Part shown: positions 47,859 to 57,221 of the stretch, in pieces
Layout: each line of letters opens with the position of its first letter
Position numbering within the stretch: the first letter of the stretch is position 1
Origin: Motiliproteus coralliicola
Lineage (GTDB): Bacteria; Pseudomonadota; Gammaproteobacteria; Pseudomonadales; Balneatricaceae
DNA: 64,000 bases
Direction: 5' to 3'
Assembly: GCF_003345655.1 (NCBI RefSeq)
Contig: NZ_QQOH01000003.1
Span: 434,001-498,000, forward strand
Notes under the pieces: model-generated
Database searches by the model: none
The model's input: the letters and a program-made list of their open reading frames with translations, nothing else
What the model was told of the DNA's origin: nothing
Program-made: the position numbers and the translations under genes

Positions 47859-49097
47859 ATGGATCGTTCAGCAACAGTCTGCACCGGAGCCGTACCAGTA
47901 CTAAGTCGTCGTTTACTCCGCTTTGGTCCGTTAGTGCTCCTTCTCTCCACCCTGACAATCTCGGCCCTGCTAGCAGGTCAGAGCGCACACGCCCAGATCT
48001 ACAAATACCAGGATGCCAATGGGCAATGGCACTTCAGCGATAAGCCGTTCAAGCATCAGCAGCAACAGCCAACAAATCCGGCTCCAGCCGATATAGCGGA
48101 CGATGCTGACCAACCGACCGAGCCCAGCACCGATATCTCCCCCACCAGCGACACTGGCATCGACTCCGTCACCAGCATCGACGATAAAACCAATCTGGCC
48201 GCACGTTTCGAACAGCGTTTCCATGCCCAAACCGAAATCGAGCGCGCCACCCAGGCGGTGGTGTCGATCGACTCTGCGATGAGCATCGGCTCAGGATTCT
48301 TTGTCAGCGACGACGGTCTGCTGCTAACCAACAAGCACGTCGTGCGCCCCACCGAAACGAGTCATTGGCAGGAACGCAAAGAACGTATTGCCGAGGAAGC
48401 CGATCAACTCAATTCGCTTAATGGCTGGCTCAGCAACGAAAAACACCGTCTAAGCCAGATGAGGCAGGAGCTGAACGAATACGAGGAACGTATTCGCAAG
48501 GCCGGGCGCAACAGCATGAAAGGGGCTGCCAACTCAGACTATCAAATCCTTTCCGAACGCTACCAGCTCTGGAAACAGGAATACGACGACACCTACGCCA
48601 ACTATCAAACCCGCAGTAAAACCCTCCGCAAAGCTCAATCCGAGTTCAACTTCCAAAGCAGCTCATCCCGTGTGAAGCAGCACTTTACCGTTATTCTGAA
48701 GGACAACAGCAAACTCAAAGCTCGCTTGCTGGCCCTGAGCACCGAGCACGACCTTGCTCTGCTGAAGGTCGACGGCTACCGGACCCCGAAACTACAGGCG
48801 CTGGCGCAACCCAAGCTATTCCAGGGGCAGCCGGTCTACGCCATCGGCAGCCCGCTGGGGATGCGCGACCACGTTACCTCCGGCATCATCACCCGGATCG
48901 GTAAGCAGGGCGTTGTTACCGATACCCAGATCCTTCCGGGCAACAGTGGCGGGCCGCTGGTGAATGAGCAGGGGGAGGTGATCGGAATCAACACCCTGAA
49001 GGTTCTGAACCGCTCGATCAGCACTGAGGGCTTCGGCATCGCAATACCGCTTGCAACCATCCGAGCCGAGTTCGGCACCAAGCTGGGGAGTTTCTAA
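47859..49097 (+). CDS. DUF4124/trypsin-like serine protease with coiled-coil insertion
   Basis: This is a secreted 412-residue protein. I start it at ATG 47859, 8 nt after AAGGA. A signal peptide is followed by a DUF4124 motif (QIYKYQDANGQWHFSDKP), a disordered Pro/Thr/Asp linker, and an S1-type protease domain. Catalytic residues are His160 (TNKHVV), Asp298 (EHDLALLKV) and Ser363 (PGNSGGPL). Between the His and Asp lies a charged helical insertion, about residues 168-270, predicted by eye to be a coiled coil. No PDZ domain is present, unlike HtrA/DegP. Substrates are unknown. Confidence 0.83.
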   Translation: MDRSATVCTGAVPVLSRRLLRFGPLVLLLSTLTISALLAGQSAHAQIYKYQDANGQWHFSDKPFKHQQQQPTNPAPADIADDADQPTEPSTDISPTSDTGIDSVTSIDDKTNLAARFEQRFHAQTEIERATQAVVSIDSAMSIGSGFFVSDDGLLLTNKHVVRPTETSHWQERKERIAEEADQLNSLNGWLSNEKHRLSQMRQELNEYEERIRKAGRNSMKGAANSDYQILSERYQLWKQEYDDTYANYQTRSKTLRKAQSEFNFQSSSSRVKQHFTVILKDNSKLKARLLALSTEHDLALLKVDGYRTPKLQALAQPKLFQGQPVYAIGSPLGMRDHVTSGIITRIGKQGVVTDTQILPGNSGGPLVNEQGEVIGINTLKVLNRSISTEGFGIAIPLATIRAEFGTKLGSF

Positions 49098-49108
49098 CCG
49101 AAGATAGC

Positions 49109-49141
49109 GGGGCGGTTCTGATAATCAGGATCGTCCCTTTT
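49109..49141 (+). terminator. terminator after the serine protease gene
   Basis: GGGGCGGTTCTGAT (49109-49122) can pair with ATCAGGATCGTCCC (49124-49137) using three G-T wobbles, followed by TTTT. It begins 12 nt after the stop. Confidence 0.75.
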
Positions 49142-49222
49142 ATTCCCGCCCTCAGACTCTTAACTCCAAGCTACCGACTATAGTTCCTGCTATCCCGTCC
49201 GACTTTGAGCAGGAGCTAAAGC

Positions 49223-50329
49223 ATGAAAACACGCGCCGCCGTGGCTTTCGGAGCCGCCAAGCCCTTAGAAATTGTCGACGTCGATCTCGAAGGCCCGAAG
49301 GCCGGCGAGGTCCTGGTGGAGATCATGGCCACCGGTGTCTGTCACACCGATGCGTTCACCCTGTCCGGTGATGATCCGGAAGGGGCCTTCCCCGCCATTC
49401 TGGGTCATGAAGGTGCCGGGGTGGTGGTGGATATCGGCCCGGGCGTCAGCAGTGTCAAACCGGGCGACCATGTCATTCCGCTCTACACCCCCGAGTGTCG
49501 CCAATGCGATTTCTGTCTGCACCCGAAAACCAACCTTTGCCAGGCGATTCGCGAAACCCAGGGCCGCGGCGTGATGCCCGACGGCAGCTCAAGGTTTTCG
49601 ATCGACGGTGAGCCAATCCTGCATTACATGGGCTGTTCGACCTTCTCCAACTACACCGTGCTACCGGAGATTGCGCTGGCCAAGGTGCGTGACGACGCAC
49701 CGTTCGACAAGATCTGCTATATCGGTTGCGGCGTTACCACCGGTATCGGTGCTGTGGCCTTTACGATGAAGGTGGAACCGGGCTCAACCGTGGCGGTGTT
49801 CGGACTCGGTGGGATCGGATTGAATGTGATCCAGGGCGCCAAGATGGTCGGCGCCGCGAAGATCATCGGCGTCGATATCAATCCATCCAAGGTGCCACTG
49901 GCCAAACAGTTCGGCATGACCGACTTCGTCAACGCCAATGAGGTGGAGGACGTGGTGGATCATCTGATCCAACTGACCGGCGGCGGGGTGGATTACAGTT
50001 TCGAATGCATCGGCAACGTCACCACCATGCGCCAAGCGCTGGAATGTTGCCATAAAGGCTGGGGCGAGAGCTGCATTATCGGGGTTGCCGGTGCCGGTCA
50101 GGAGATCAGCACCCGGCCGTTCCAGTTGGTTACCGGCCGCTCCTGGCGAGGCACCGCCTTTGGTGGCGCCAGAGGGCGAACCGATGTCCCCAAGATTGTC
50201 GACTGGTATATGGAGGGGCGGATCAATATCGATGATCTGATCACCCATACGATGCCGCTGGACAAGATCAACAACGCCTTTGACCTGATGCATCAAGGCA
50301 AAAGTATCCGTTCGGTCGTGCTCTACTAG
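49223..50329 (+). CDS. frmA: S-(hydroxymethyl)glutathione dehydrogenase (class III alcohol dehydrogenase)
   Basis: This zinc enzyme oxidises the formaldehyde-glutathione adduct and also reduces S-nitrosoglutathione. The 368-residue protein has catalytic zinc ligands in [19 protein letters not shown] and [11 protein letters not shown], a structural zinc lobe [15 protein letters not shown], and the NAD loop [15 protein letters not shown] lies upstream of the ATG. S-nitrosoglutathione reduction could protect against nitric oxide from NirS. Its TAG stop shares bases with the convergent stop of the next gene. Confidence 0.96.
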   Translation: MKTRAAVAFGAAKPLEIVDVDLEGPKAGEVLVEIMATGVCHTDAFTLSGDDPEGAFPAILGHEGAGVVVDIGPGVSSVKPGDHVIPLYTPECRQCDFCLHPKTNLCQAIRETQGRGVMPDGSSRFSIDGEPILHYMGCSTFSNYTVLPEIALAKVRDDAPFDKICYIGCGVTTGIGAVAFTMKVEPGSTVAVFGLGGIGLNVIQGAKMVGAAKIIGVDINPSKVPLAKQFGMTDFVNANEVEDVVDHLIQLTGGGVDYSFECIGNVTTMRQALECCHKGWGESCIIGVAGAGQEISTRPFQLVTGRSWRGTAFGGARGRTDVPKIVDWYMEGRINIDDLITHTMPLDKINNAFDLMHQGKSIRSVVLY

Positions 50330-51108
50330 GCGACCGTTCGCAACTGGCTCTGCTCAGCAGGGCCAGTATGAGCGCAAGCAGACAGGCAAGAGCTGTCGCC
50401 TTCCATACCGCGGTAGACCTCGATATCGGTCTCGATCAGTTCACTGATGCCGATCGAAGAGCCTAGGACCTGAACCGTCTTCTCGAGCGCGGCATAGAGC
50501 ACCGCCGTCGGTATCGGATTATGTCGATGGCGAACAAAGGGCGGCGCTTCCGCTTCCCGGCTGCGTCCGATCACCGTTAAGTCGTGATGATCCAGCAAGC
50601 CCCAACTATGGGCATCGATCGCAGCCAGGTCGGCACGCCCCTCGCGCAGGTACTGCAAACTCTGCTGGTGTGAACCACTGATCAGCGGTGGCTCCGCCTC
50701 TACATCGATCCCCTGCTCGTCTAACCATTCCAACAGGGCCAGGCAACCCGAACGCGAACTCGGCGCGTTGACCACCAAGCGCGGATGCTTGATCACCGGA
50801 GCCGAGCGGGTCGTAACGATATGGCTAAAATAGCTTCCCGGCGTGCAAGCCAGATCCCGGAACACCGGTCGAGCGATCGGCTCCAGCCCAGCGGCTTGTT
50901 CGGTAAACAGGTCTGGACCACAGCACTGGCTCAATAGCAGCTCGGGCCGCTGCCAAAGCTGTTGTGGGGTCAGTTCCCGATTCAACTGCTGCGGCAATCC
51001 GGACACAGACTGCCGTTCCAGCTCCGCGCGCAAGCGGTGCCAGAACAGATCCAGTGCATTTTGACTGGCGGGCAGGTCGTACCAGGGTAGACTGGCGATC
51101 AGGTTCAA
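50326..51108 (-). CDS. PhnD-like substrate-binding protein without signal peptide
   Basis: This 260-residue protein resembles phosphate/phosphonate-type (PhnD) periplasmic binding proteins. Typical motifs are [43 protein letters not shown] and [16 protein letters not shown]. It begins directly at the fold with no signal sequence, so it would be cytosolic unless translation starts elsewhere. No ABC transporter genes are adjacent. Its role is unknown. The stop codon interlocks with that of frmA in the sequence CTAG. Confidence 0.78.
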   Translation of the reverse strand: MNLIASLPWYDLPASQNALDLFWHRLRAELERQSVSGLPQQLNRELTPQQLWQRPELLLSQCCGPDLFTEQAAGLEPIARPVFRDLACTPGSYFSHIVTTRSAPVIKHPRLVVNAPSSRSGCLALLEWLDEQGIDVEAEPPLISGSHQQSLQYLREGRADLAAIDAHSWGLLDHHDLTVIGRSREAEAPPFVRHRHNPIPTAVLYAALEKTVQVLGSSIGISELIETDIEVYRGMEGDSSCLSACAHTGPAEQSQLRTVA

Positions 51109-51226
51109 CAGCGGTATCCAGCGAAGGTGGTCGTTTAAAAGCTGGCCACCTTAGCCGATCCACATTTTGTTGTGAAGCGGTTAGATCAATTCTTGTACAT
51201 TGATCGACAAGGGTCCAATGGTTGGA

Positions 51227-51673
51227 TCAGGCGCGTTGATGACCGGCCCTGATACCCAATTCCAACACCGTTCGAACCGGTCCCGCCAACCAGCCGCCTA
51301 ACAACAGCATCATCAGGAAAGGGACCACCTGCCAGTTGCCATAACCGAGCACGGCGATCGACGGGCCGGGACAGTAGCCCACCAGCCCCCAACCGATACC
51401 GAACAGCGCGGCCCCCAACACTAGCGGGGCATCGAGAGACGTTTTGGCCGGCATATCGAAACGCGTCGCACAGGCTGGTCTAGGTTGCTGCAGAATCCAG
51501 TAATAGCCCGGCACGGTTACCAGCAGCGCACCGATCATGACCAGAGCCAGGGTCAGGTCCCATCCCCCGGAAACATCCAGAAAGCCGATCACCTTGGTGG
51601 TATCGGTCATGCCAGACATCGCCAAACCCGCTCCAAAGAGCCCGCCTGCCAGTAACGCCAAAAGATTCTTCAT
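51227..51673 (-). CDS. YeeE/YedE family membrane protein (second subunit)
   Basis: This half-size YeeE/YedE (PmpB-like) protein of 148 residues has about four hydrophobic helices with the typical Gly-rich motifs LLAGGLFGAGLAMSGMTDTTKVIGFLD and GIGWGLVGYCPGPSI, described here in parts. The Cys in GYCPGP is conserved in the family. Such proteins are linked to sulfur-compound uptake, thiosulfate in some cases. It forms an operon with the gene at 51720. Confidence 0.85.
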   Translation of the reverse strand: MKNLLALLAGGLFGAGLAMSGMTDTTKVIGFLDVSGGWDLTLALVMIGALLVTVPGYYWILQQPRPACATRFDMPAKTSLDAPLVLGAALFGIGWGLVGYCPGPSIAVLGYGNWQVVPFLMMLLLGGWLAGPVRTVLELGIRAGHQRA

Positions 51674-51719
51674 CCGGTCACTCCTACTTTTATTCCTGTA
51701 CCCGTCAGCCCAATACCTA

Positions 51720-52139
51720 TCAACCGAGAATAAACACCGTCAGCATGCCGCTGCCGATAAAGGTCAAGGTAGCCGTTAGAGATCGAACCGAAAAACGGGC
51801 CAGGCCACAGACACCATGGCCACTGGTACAACCGCTGCCCAGCCGGGTACCCAGTCCGACCAATAGCCCAGCCAGCATCAGTAACCCTATCGACGCCTGG
51901 GGAGGGGATGGCTGGGGTTGGCCGGTCAAGGCGTGAAACAACAGCCCACCGAGCACCAGGCCGAGTAGAAACATCCAACGCCAACCGCTATCGGGCTTGC
52001 CCTGTACGGACGCAAACAGAATACCGCTGATTCCAGCGATGCGACCGTTACTCCAGAGCAGCACAATCGCTGACAGACCGATCAATCCGCCGCCGGCAAG
52101 CGCCAGTAAAACTCCACTCGGGGTCAACGATACCAACAT
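51720..52139 (-). CDS. YeeE/YedE family membrane protein (first subunit)
   Basis: This is the other half of the YeeE/YedE pair: 139 residues from ATG at 52139 (MLVSLTPSG, with AGAGGAGAGG upstream). It has four hydrophobic helices, with LLVGLGTRLGSGCTSGHGVCGLARFS as the signature loop containing two Cys, given here only in outline. The pair together equals one full YeeE transporter. Sulfur-compound import is inferred from the family. It lies 46 nt upstream of the second subunit gene. Confidence 0.85.
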   Translation of the reverse strand: MLVSLTPSGVLLALAGGGLIGLSAIVLLWSNGRIAGISGILFASVQGKPDSGWRWMFLLGLVLGGLLFHALTGQPQPSPPQASIGLLMLAGLLVGLGTRLGSGCTSGHGVCGLARFSVRSLTATLTFIGSGMLTVFILG

Positions 52140-52359
52140 CTGAACCTCTCCTCTTTGCGACCGGACGGCCCACTCTTCGTCGCCATCCTCGAAGATCATC
52201 AAGATTAATTCAGACTTATCTAATATTCAATACAGCTAATTTAGCCGGCTTGGCATTAGATCCCATGCAACTAGATGAAGATCAACTACAGCCCCAATCC
52301 CTGCATGACATACTCAAGCCCATCGGCCATCGCGCCACAACGAGCTAAGGAGCGCTCAG

Positions 52360-53136
52360 ATGAAAAAATTATTTCCAGCCGCCGCAATAGGCGTAGCTGC
52401 CGCCCTCAGCTGGGGAGCAGCCTCAGCAGAACCCTTGAAAGTACAGATTCACGGCGTTGAGCGGGCGAGTTTTACCGATAGCAGCGGCCAGTTGCGGGGC
52501 AAACATCATGGTGGACAACGAGCCATGCTGGTGGAATTGACCCGTGAACTGATGATGCAGCTGGAACTGGAGCCCAGCATCGAGCAGGTGGCGCAGCAGC
52601 AAGGTATCAAGGCACTGGACGGCTCAACGGCCGTCGCGCTGGTCGATGTGAGCCAACAACAAACCCAATCACCGCGGCAATGGGTCGGCCCGTTGCAAGA
52701 CAATAATGTCTACCTGTTTGAGAGCAAAGATCACCCCAGCAGTATCCAACAGCTGGAACAGGCCAAATCGGTCGATTCGATCTGCGTTCGCAGCGGCAAC
52801 GGCCATCAGCAACTGCTCGAGTCCCTTAGCTTTAACAACATCCGCGCCGAAGGTTCCTACAAGGTCTGCTGGGATCTGCTCGCCGCCGGCGAGGTCAGTC
52901 TGGCCACCTTGAATCAGACCCTGGTTCCCAGCGTACTGGAGTCCGATTCGGTGGCTTCGAAGCAGCTGCGCAACACCGGCGTCGCGGTGCAAAAACAGCC
53001 GGTCTACATCGGTTTCTCGGCCGCCATCCCGGCAACCGAAATCCAACGTTGGCAGCAGCAACTGGAGCAGTTCAAAGCCTCGTTGGATTACCAGGGGCTG
53101 GTGCACCATTATTACTGCCAGCAGGACTGTTTCTGA
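52360..53136 (+). CDS. secreted solute-binding-like protein, uncharacterised
   Basis: This 258-residue protein has a signal peptide (AAIGVAAALSWGAASA/EPLKV) and resembles family 3 substrate-binding proteins in pattern, with GIKALDGSTAVALVD, DNNVYLFESKDHP and the closing PATEIQRWQQQLEQFKASL. Two Cys at the end (YYCQQDCF) may form a disulfide. AAGGAG precedes the ATG. No permease or ATPase is adjacent. A sensory or binding role is possible; I cannot name a ligand. Confidence 0.7.
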   Translation: MKKLFPAAAIGVAAALSWGAASAEPLKVQIHGVERASFTDSSGQLRGKHHGGQRAMLVELTRELMMQLELEPSIEQVAQQQGIKALDGSTAVALVDVSQQQTQSPRQWVGPLQDNNVYLFESKDHPSSIQQLEQAKSVDSICVRSGNGHQQLLESLSFNNIRAEGSYKVCWDLLAAGEVSLATLNQTLVPSVLESDSVASKQLRNTGVAVQKQPVYIGFSAAIPATEIQRWQQQLEQFKASLDYQGLVHHYYCQQDCF

Positions 53137-53160
53137 TCCAACCGGCAGAGCCATAGCTCC

Positions 53161-53212
53161 TCGATGTCGTACCCCGATGTAGTTCCTCTATGTAGTACCT
53201 CGAAGTAGCACC
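53161..53212. repeat. four imperfect 13-nt tandem repeats
   Basis: Units TCGATGTCGTACC, CCGATGTAGTTCC, TCTATGTAGTACC and TCGAAGTAGCACC run head to tail in the short gap between convergent genes. They are non-coding. Confidence 0.75.
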
Positions 53213-53220
53213 TCAACATC

Positions 53221-53245
53221 GGTCAGGCCCCTTGCGGGCCTGATC
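53221..53245. terminator. bidirectional hairpin between convergent genes
   Basis: TCAGGCCC (53223-53230) and GGGCCTGA (53236-53243) form a perfect stem extended by two pairs, with a 5-nt loop. It sits 5 nt beyond the hypX stop and about 90 nt past the stop of the rightward gene. There is no strong T-run. Confidence 0.6.
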
Positions 53246-53249
53246 GGTT

Positions 53250-54968
53250 TCAGGCTTGCTGACGTACCCGGCGATGGGGTGCCAGATAGGGCGGTGTCCG
53301 CGCCTTGGATAGCTTGTAGACGAAGTGGTAGCGGGCCACATGGTAGCTGGGGTCAAAGCCGTAGAAGTTGAGCTTCATCCGCTCCAACTCCTCGGCCCGG
53401 TACTCGGCCAACGGTTTTTCCCGCTCGTCGGCCTGACGCTGTAACTGTTTTTGCTCCAGCTGCTGAGCTGACTGCTGCTCCAGCGCCAGCAACTGCTGCT
53501 CCAGCGCCGCATCGAACTGCTCGGCAGCCAACGTCTGGTCGATCAGGCCCAGCTGCTTGGCCTCCGCTACCCCCATCGGCAACCTAAGCCCGGTGATCTG
53601 TTCGGCCCGCTCAGTGCCGACACGACGCGGTAGCAGATAAGTCCAATACTCGGAACCATACAGATTCCCCATCCCCTTGTAGTGCGGATTCAGAATCACC
53701 CCGTCCCGAGCCAGCACCCAGTCGGCTGCCAGCGCCATAAAAACACCGCCGGCCCCGGCATTGCCCCGCATCACCGCCACGGTCAGCTTATCGGTGGTTT
53801 CGATAATCGCCTGGGTCAGGTCGTCGATCGCATTGATATTGGCCCAAGACTCGTCCGCCGGACTGTCTGCCGCTTCGATCAAATTCAGGTGGATGCCGTT
53901 GGACCAGAAATCCTCGCCCCCCATCAGCACGATCAATTCAATCTCAGGATCATCGGCCAGCTGCCGATAGGCCCGACACAGCTGCTGGCAGTCGTCGGTG
54001 CCCATGGCGCCGTTGTAGAAGTCGAAGTACAGGTAGGCTCGCTTGCCGTCGATCTGGGCCCGAATCGGTTGATAACCCTCGACCACGGCTAACCCAACCG
54101 CCAGCTCCGGAAGCCCCGATAGCAACTCGGTATCCAATACCCGAGTCGCGGGCAGCTTCAGGGTTCGCGGTTGGGTCTCGGTCGGTTTCAAGCGCAGATG
54201 GGAGACCCAGACCACCGCATCACGGCTGGCCAGTGCGATAGCACCATCGCGCTGAGCCACCGGCGTGCCTGGTGAAATCCCATCAATCAGATGATTCAGG
54301 CTGAAGTCGGCACAGGCGTTGAACAGGTAGTACTCGCGACCCGCGACCCGGCTCAGCAGGCCGGGATTACCATCGGCGCTACGGATTTTTGTGACGATGG
54401 TCGCCGCATCGTCCCGAGCCCAGTCGATCGCCCGATCCGTCTGGGTCATCAGGCAGCGCCACTGGCCGGTCACGTCGTCACGGTTGTAGTCCAGCGGTTC
54501 TGGGGCGAAGTCCGGCTGCGGCAACTGCTCCAACACCTGCTCCATCGCCCGCCAGGCCGCCTCGGTGACTTCACCTCGGTACAGGCTGGACTTGCTGTCC
54601 GGACGCATGGGGAAACGCTGGCTGGCCCAGATATCACCTCCATCCATCACCTCGTTGGCCTGCAGCAGGGTCACCCCCCACTCGGTCTCTCCGTTGAGAA
54701 TCGCCCAGTCGATCGAGCTGGGTCCCCGATCACCCTTGATTCCCGGATGGACGATCAGACACAGATGATTGCGCCAGATCGGCTCCGGTATCGCACGTTT
54801 GAGAAAGGGTGCCACGATCAGGTCCGGCTCAAACCGCTCGACCGCGTCGATACTCATCGCATCGTTGATATCGAACTCCACGGTGACCTGATGGCCGAGC
54901 CGTCGCAGCTCCAATTGGAAGCGCTGGGTCAGGCAGTTAAAGCTGTGGGTCAGTAACAGTATTTTCAT
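53250..54968 (-). CDS. hypX: HypX, hydrogenase maturation CO-forming protein
   Basis: HypX makes the CO ligand of the [NiFe] site from formyl-tetrahydrofolate via formyl-CoA, a route used in aerobic hydrogenase producers. The 572-residue protein from ATG 54968 (MKILLLTHSF) has a formyltransferase-like N-terminal half (CLIVHPGIKGDRGPSSIDWA, LLQANEVMDGGDIWAS) and an enoyl-CoA hydratase-like C-terminal half (AVMRGNAGAGGVFMALAAD, GSEYWTYLLPRRVG). It is the last gene of the leftward hyp operon, 23 nt after hypE. Confidence 0.94.
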   Translation of the reverse strand: MKILLLTHSFNCLTQRFQLELRRLGHQVTVEFDINDAMSIDAVERFEPDLIVAPFLKRAIPEPIWRNHLCLIVHPGIKGDRGPSSIDWAILNGETEWGVTLLQANEVMDGGDIWASQRFPMRPDSKSSLYRGEVTEAAWRAMEQVLEQLPQPDFAPEPLDYNRDDVTGQWRCLMTQTDRAIDWARDDAATIVTKIRSADGNPGLLSRVAGREYYLFNACADFSLNHLIDGISPGTPVAQRDGAIALASRDAVVWVSHLRLKPTETQPRTLKLPATRVLDTELLSGLPELAVGLAVVEGYQPIRAQIDGKRAYLYFDFYNGAMGTDDCQQLCRAYRQLADDPEIELIVLMGGEDFWSNGIHLNLIEAADSPADESWANINAIDDLTQAIIETTDKLTVAVMRGNAGAGGVFMALAADWVLARDGVILNPHYKGMGNLYGSEYWTYLLPRRVGTERAEQITGLRLPMGVAEAKQLGLIDQTLAAEQFDAALEQQLLALEQQSAQQLEQKQLQRQADEREKPLAEYRAEELERMKLNFYGFDPSYHVARYHFVYKLSKARTPPYLAPHRRVRQQA

Positions 54969-54991
54969 CGATCTCTCTAACCTCTCTGACC

Positions 54992-56068
54992 TCAACAGAT
55001 TCGTGGCAGCTGTTCGCCACTGATCCAATCGACCATCCGTACACCGCCAAAGCTGGTGCGCAACTGGACAAAGGCATTCGGATCTTCGATCACCTCGCCG
55101 ACGATCGCCGCCTCCTGCCCTTGGGGATGTTCGCGCATCAGCGCCAGCAACTGATCAGCCTGCTGCGGCGGACAGAACGCCACCAGCTTGCCCTCGTTGG
55201 CCACATAGAGCGGATCCAGGCCTAGAAATTCGCAGGCCGCCGCCACCTGGGGACGCACCGGAATCTGCTCCTCATCGAGCTCGATCCCAACCCCGGCCTG
55301 GCCGGCGATCTCGTTCAGCGTTGCCGCCAGACCGCCACGGGTCGGATCACGCATACAGCGGATCTCGGGGACCTGTTCGACCATCATCGCGGTCAATGAA
55401 TGCAAGCTTTGGGAGTCCGACTCGATGGTGGTTTCAAAGGTCAGGTTCTCCCGCAACGACATGATCGCCACGCCGTGATCCCCGAGCGTGCCGCTGACCA
55501 GCACCTTGTCGCCGACGCGTACCTGGTCTGCCGACAACGACAACCCGCTCGGTAGCACCCCAACCCCAGTGGTGTTGATAAAGACGCCGTCGCCACTGCC
55601 CTTCTCCACCACCTTGGTATCGCCGGTCACGATCGCCACCTCAGCCTCACGGGCGGCAGCGGCCATCGACTCGACGATCCGTTTCAGATCGGCCAGCGGG
55701 TAGCCCTCCTCGAGGATGAAACCGGCCGACAGGTAGAGCGCCTTGGCACCGGACAGCACCACATCATTGACGGTGCCGTGAACCGACAGCGCACCGATAT
55801 CACCACCGGGGAAGAAGATCGGACTGATCACATGGCTGTCGGTAGCCATCACGATCCGCTCGAACGGCACACCCGCCAACGACAGATCCAACGACGCCTG
55901 GTCATTCTGGGCCCGCAGCATCGGATTATCGAACGCCTCGACAAACAGTTGCTCGATCAACTGCGCCATCGCCTTGCCGCCGGCCCCATGGGCCATTTCG
56001 ACCTTGCCGTGTTTTAGATCCAGCGACTGCGGATAACGGGAGCTGGTTTTGGAGTTAGCTTTAGACAT
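54992..56068 (-). CDS. hypE: HypE, carbamoyl dehydratase of hydrogenase maturation
   Basis: HypE takes the carbamoyl group from HypF on its C-terminal Cys and dehydrates it to thiocyanate, the cyanide donor. The 358-residue protein is an AIR-synthase-like ATPase with MAHGAGGKAMAQLI, GDTKVVEKGSGDG and RDPTRGGLAATLNEIA. It ends in PRIC, the required terminal Cys. GAGG lies 7 nt before the ATG. Confidence 0.97.
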   Translation of the reverse strand: MSKANSKTSSRYPQSLDLKHGKVEMAHGAGGKAMAQLIEQLFVEAFDNPMLRAQNDQASLDLSLAGVPFERIVMATDSHVISPIFFPGGDIGALSVHGTVNDVVLSGAKALYLSAGFILEEGYPLADLKRIVESMAAAAREAEVAIVTGDTKVVEKGSGDGVFINTTGVGVLPSGLSLSADQVRVGDKVLVSGTLGDHGVAIMSLRENLTFETTIESDSQSLHSLTAMMVEQVPEIRCMRDPTRGGLAATLNEIAGQAGVGIELDEEQIPVRPQVAAACEFLGLDPLYVANEGKLVAFCPPQQADQLLALMREHPQGQEAAIVGEVIEDPNAFVQLRTSFGGVRMVDWISGEQLPRIC

Positions 56069-56087
56069 GGAGATACCTCAGAAAATC

Positions 56088-57221
56088 TTAACCAGCGCTG
56101 CGCTGTTGATGACGACCGTAGCTGTAGTAAGCCGCACAGGCCCCTTCGGATGACACCATGCAGGAGCCGACCGGGTTCTCCGGGGTACAGCCCTTGCCGA
56201 ACAGTTTGCAGTCCTTCGGCGTCTTGACCCCGCGCAGAATGGCCGGGCATTCGCAGGCCTTATGATCCCGCCCCAACGATGGCGCCAGAGCAAAGCGCTT
56301 CTCGGCGTCAAACTCGGCGTAGGGGGCTTTGATCCGCAAGCCCGAATACGGCACCAGTCCCAGACCGCGCCACTCAAACTCCGGTCGCATTTCGAAGATC
56401 TCCGCCACCAGCGCCTTGGCTTTCATATTGCCGTGTTCGGTTACGGCGCGGACAAACTCATTCTCGACCTCGGCTCGGCCTTCGTTGACCTGGCGGATCA
56501 GCATCAGGATCGCCTGCAACACATCCAGCGGCTCGAATCCGGCGATCACCACCGGTTTCTGATACTCCTCGGCGAAGTACTCATAGGGCTGCGAACCGAT
56601 CACCGTGCTGACGTGGGCCGGCCCAATAAATCCGTTCAGCGGCACCACGCCCATATCCCGCACTTCGGGGGACTCGAGGATGGTACTGATCGCCGACGGC
56701 GTCAGCACGTGGTTGCAGAACACGCTGAAATTGGCGATGCCGAGCTTTTTGGCCTGCTGGATCACCAATGCCGTCGGCGGCGTGGTGGTCTCGAAGCCGA
56801 TGGCGAAGAACACCACCTGACGCTGTGGATTATCCCGGGCGATCGCCAGGGCATCGGCGCAGGAGTAGACCATCCGAATATCGGCGCCGTCGGCCTTGGC
56901 CTTGAGCAGACTGCGACGGTTGGAACCCGGCACCCGCATCATGTCGCCGTAGCTGCACAGAATCACATCATGATCGACCGCCAATTCGATCGCCGCATCG
57001 ATTCGGGGCACCGGCAGTACGCAGACCGGACAGCCCGGGCCATGGATCATCCGGACATTGTCGGGCAGCAGATCCGGAATGCCGTAACGGAAGATCGCAT
57101 GGGTATGGCCGCCGCAGAACTCCATAAAGGCGTAACTACGATCCGGCTCCACTTCGGCGCGGATCTTGGCCGCGATATGGCGGGCGGTTTTGCCGTCACG
57201 GTACTCGTCGACGTACTTCAT
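56088..57221 (-). CDS. hypD: HypD, Fe(CN)2CO scaffold protein
   Basis: HypD with HypC assembles the Fe(CN)2CO unit. The 377-residue protein has the conserved CGGHTHAIFRYGIPDLLP and GPGCPVCVLP loops, FFAIGFETTTPP, and the C-terminal [4Fe-4S] Cys residues in CECPAILRG, CKLFGKGC and GSCMVSSEGACAAYY. Its ATG overlaps the hypC stop by 4 nt, so the complex partners are coupled. Confidence 0.97.
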   Translation of the reverse strand: MKYVDEYRDGKTARHIAAKIRAEVEPDRSYAFMEFCGGHTHAIFRYGIPDLLPDNVRMIHGPGCPVCVLPVPRIDAAIELAVDHDVILCSYGDMMRVPGSNRRSLLKAKADGADIRMVYSCADALAIARDNPQRQVVFFAIGFETTTPPTALVIQQAKKLGIANFSVFCNHVLTPSAISTILESPEVRDMGVVPLNGFIGPAHVSTVIGSQPYEYFAEEYQKPVVIAGFEPLDVLQAILMLIRQVNEGRAEVENEFVRAVTEHGNMKAKALVAEIFEMRPEFEWRGLGLVPYSGLRIKAPYAEFDAEKRFALAPSLGRDHKACECPAILRGVKTPKDCKLFGKGCTPENPVGSCMVSSEGACAAYYSYGRHQQRSAG

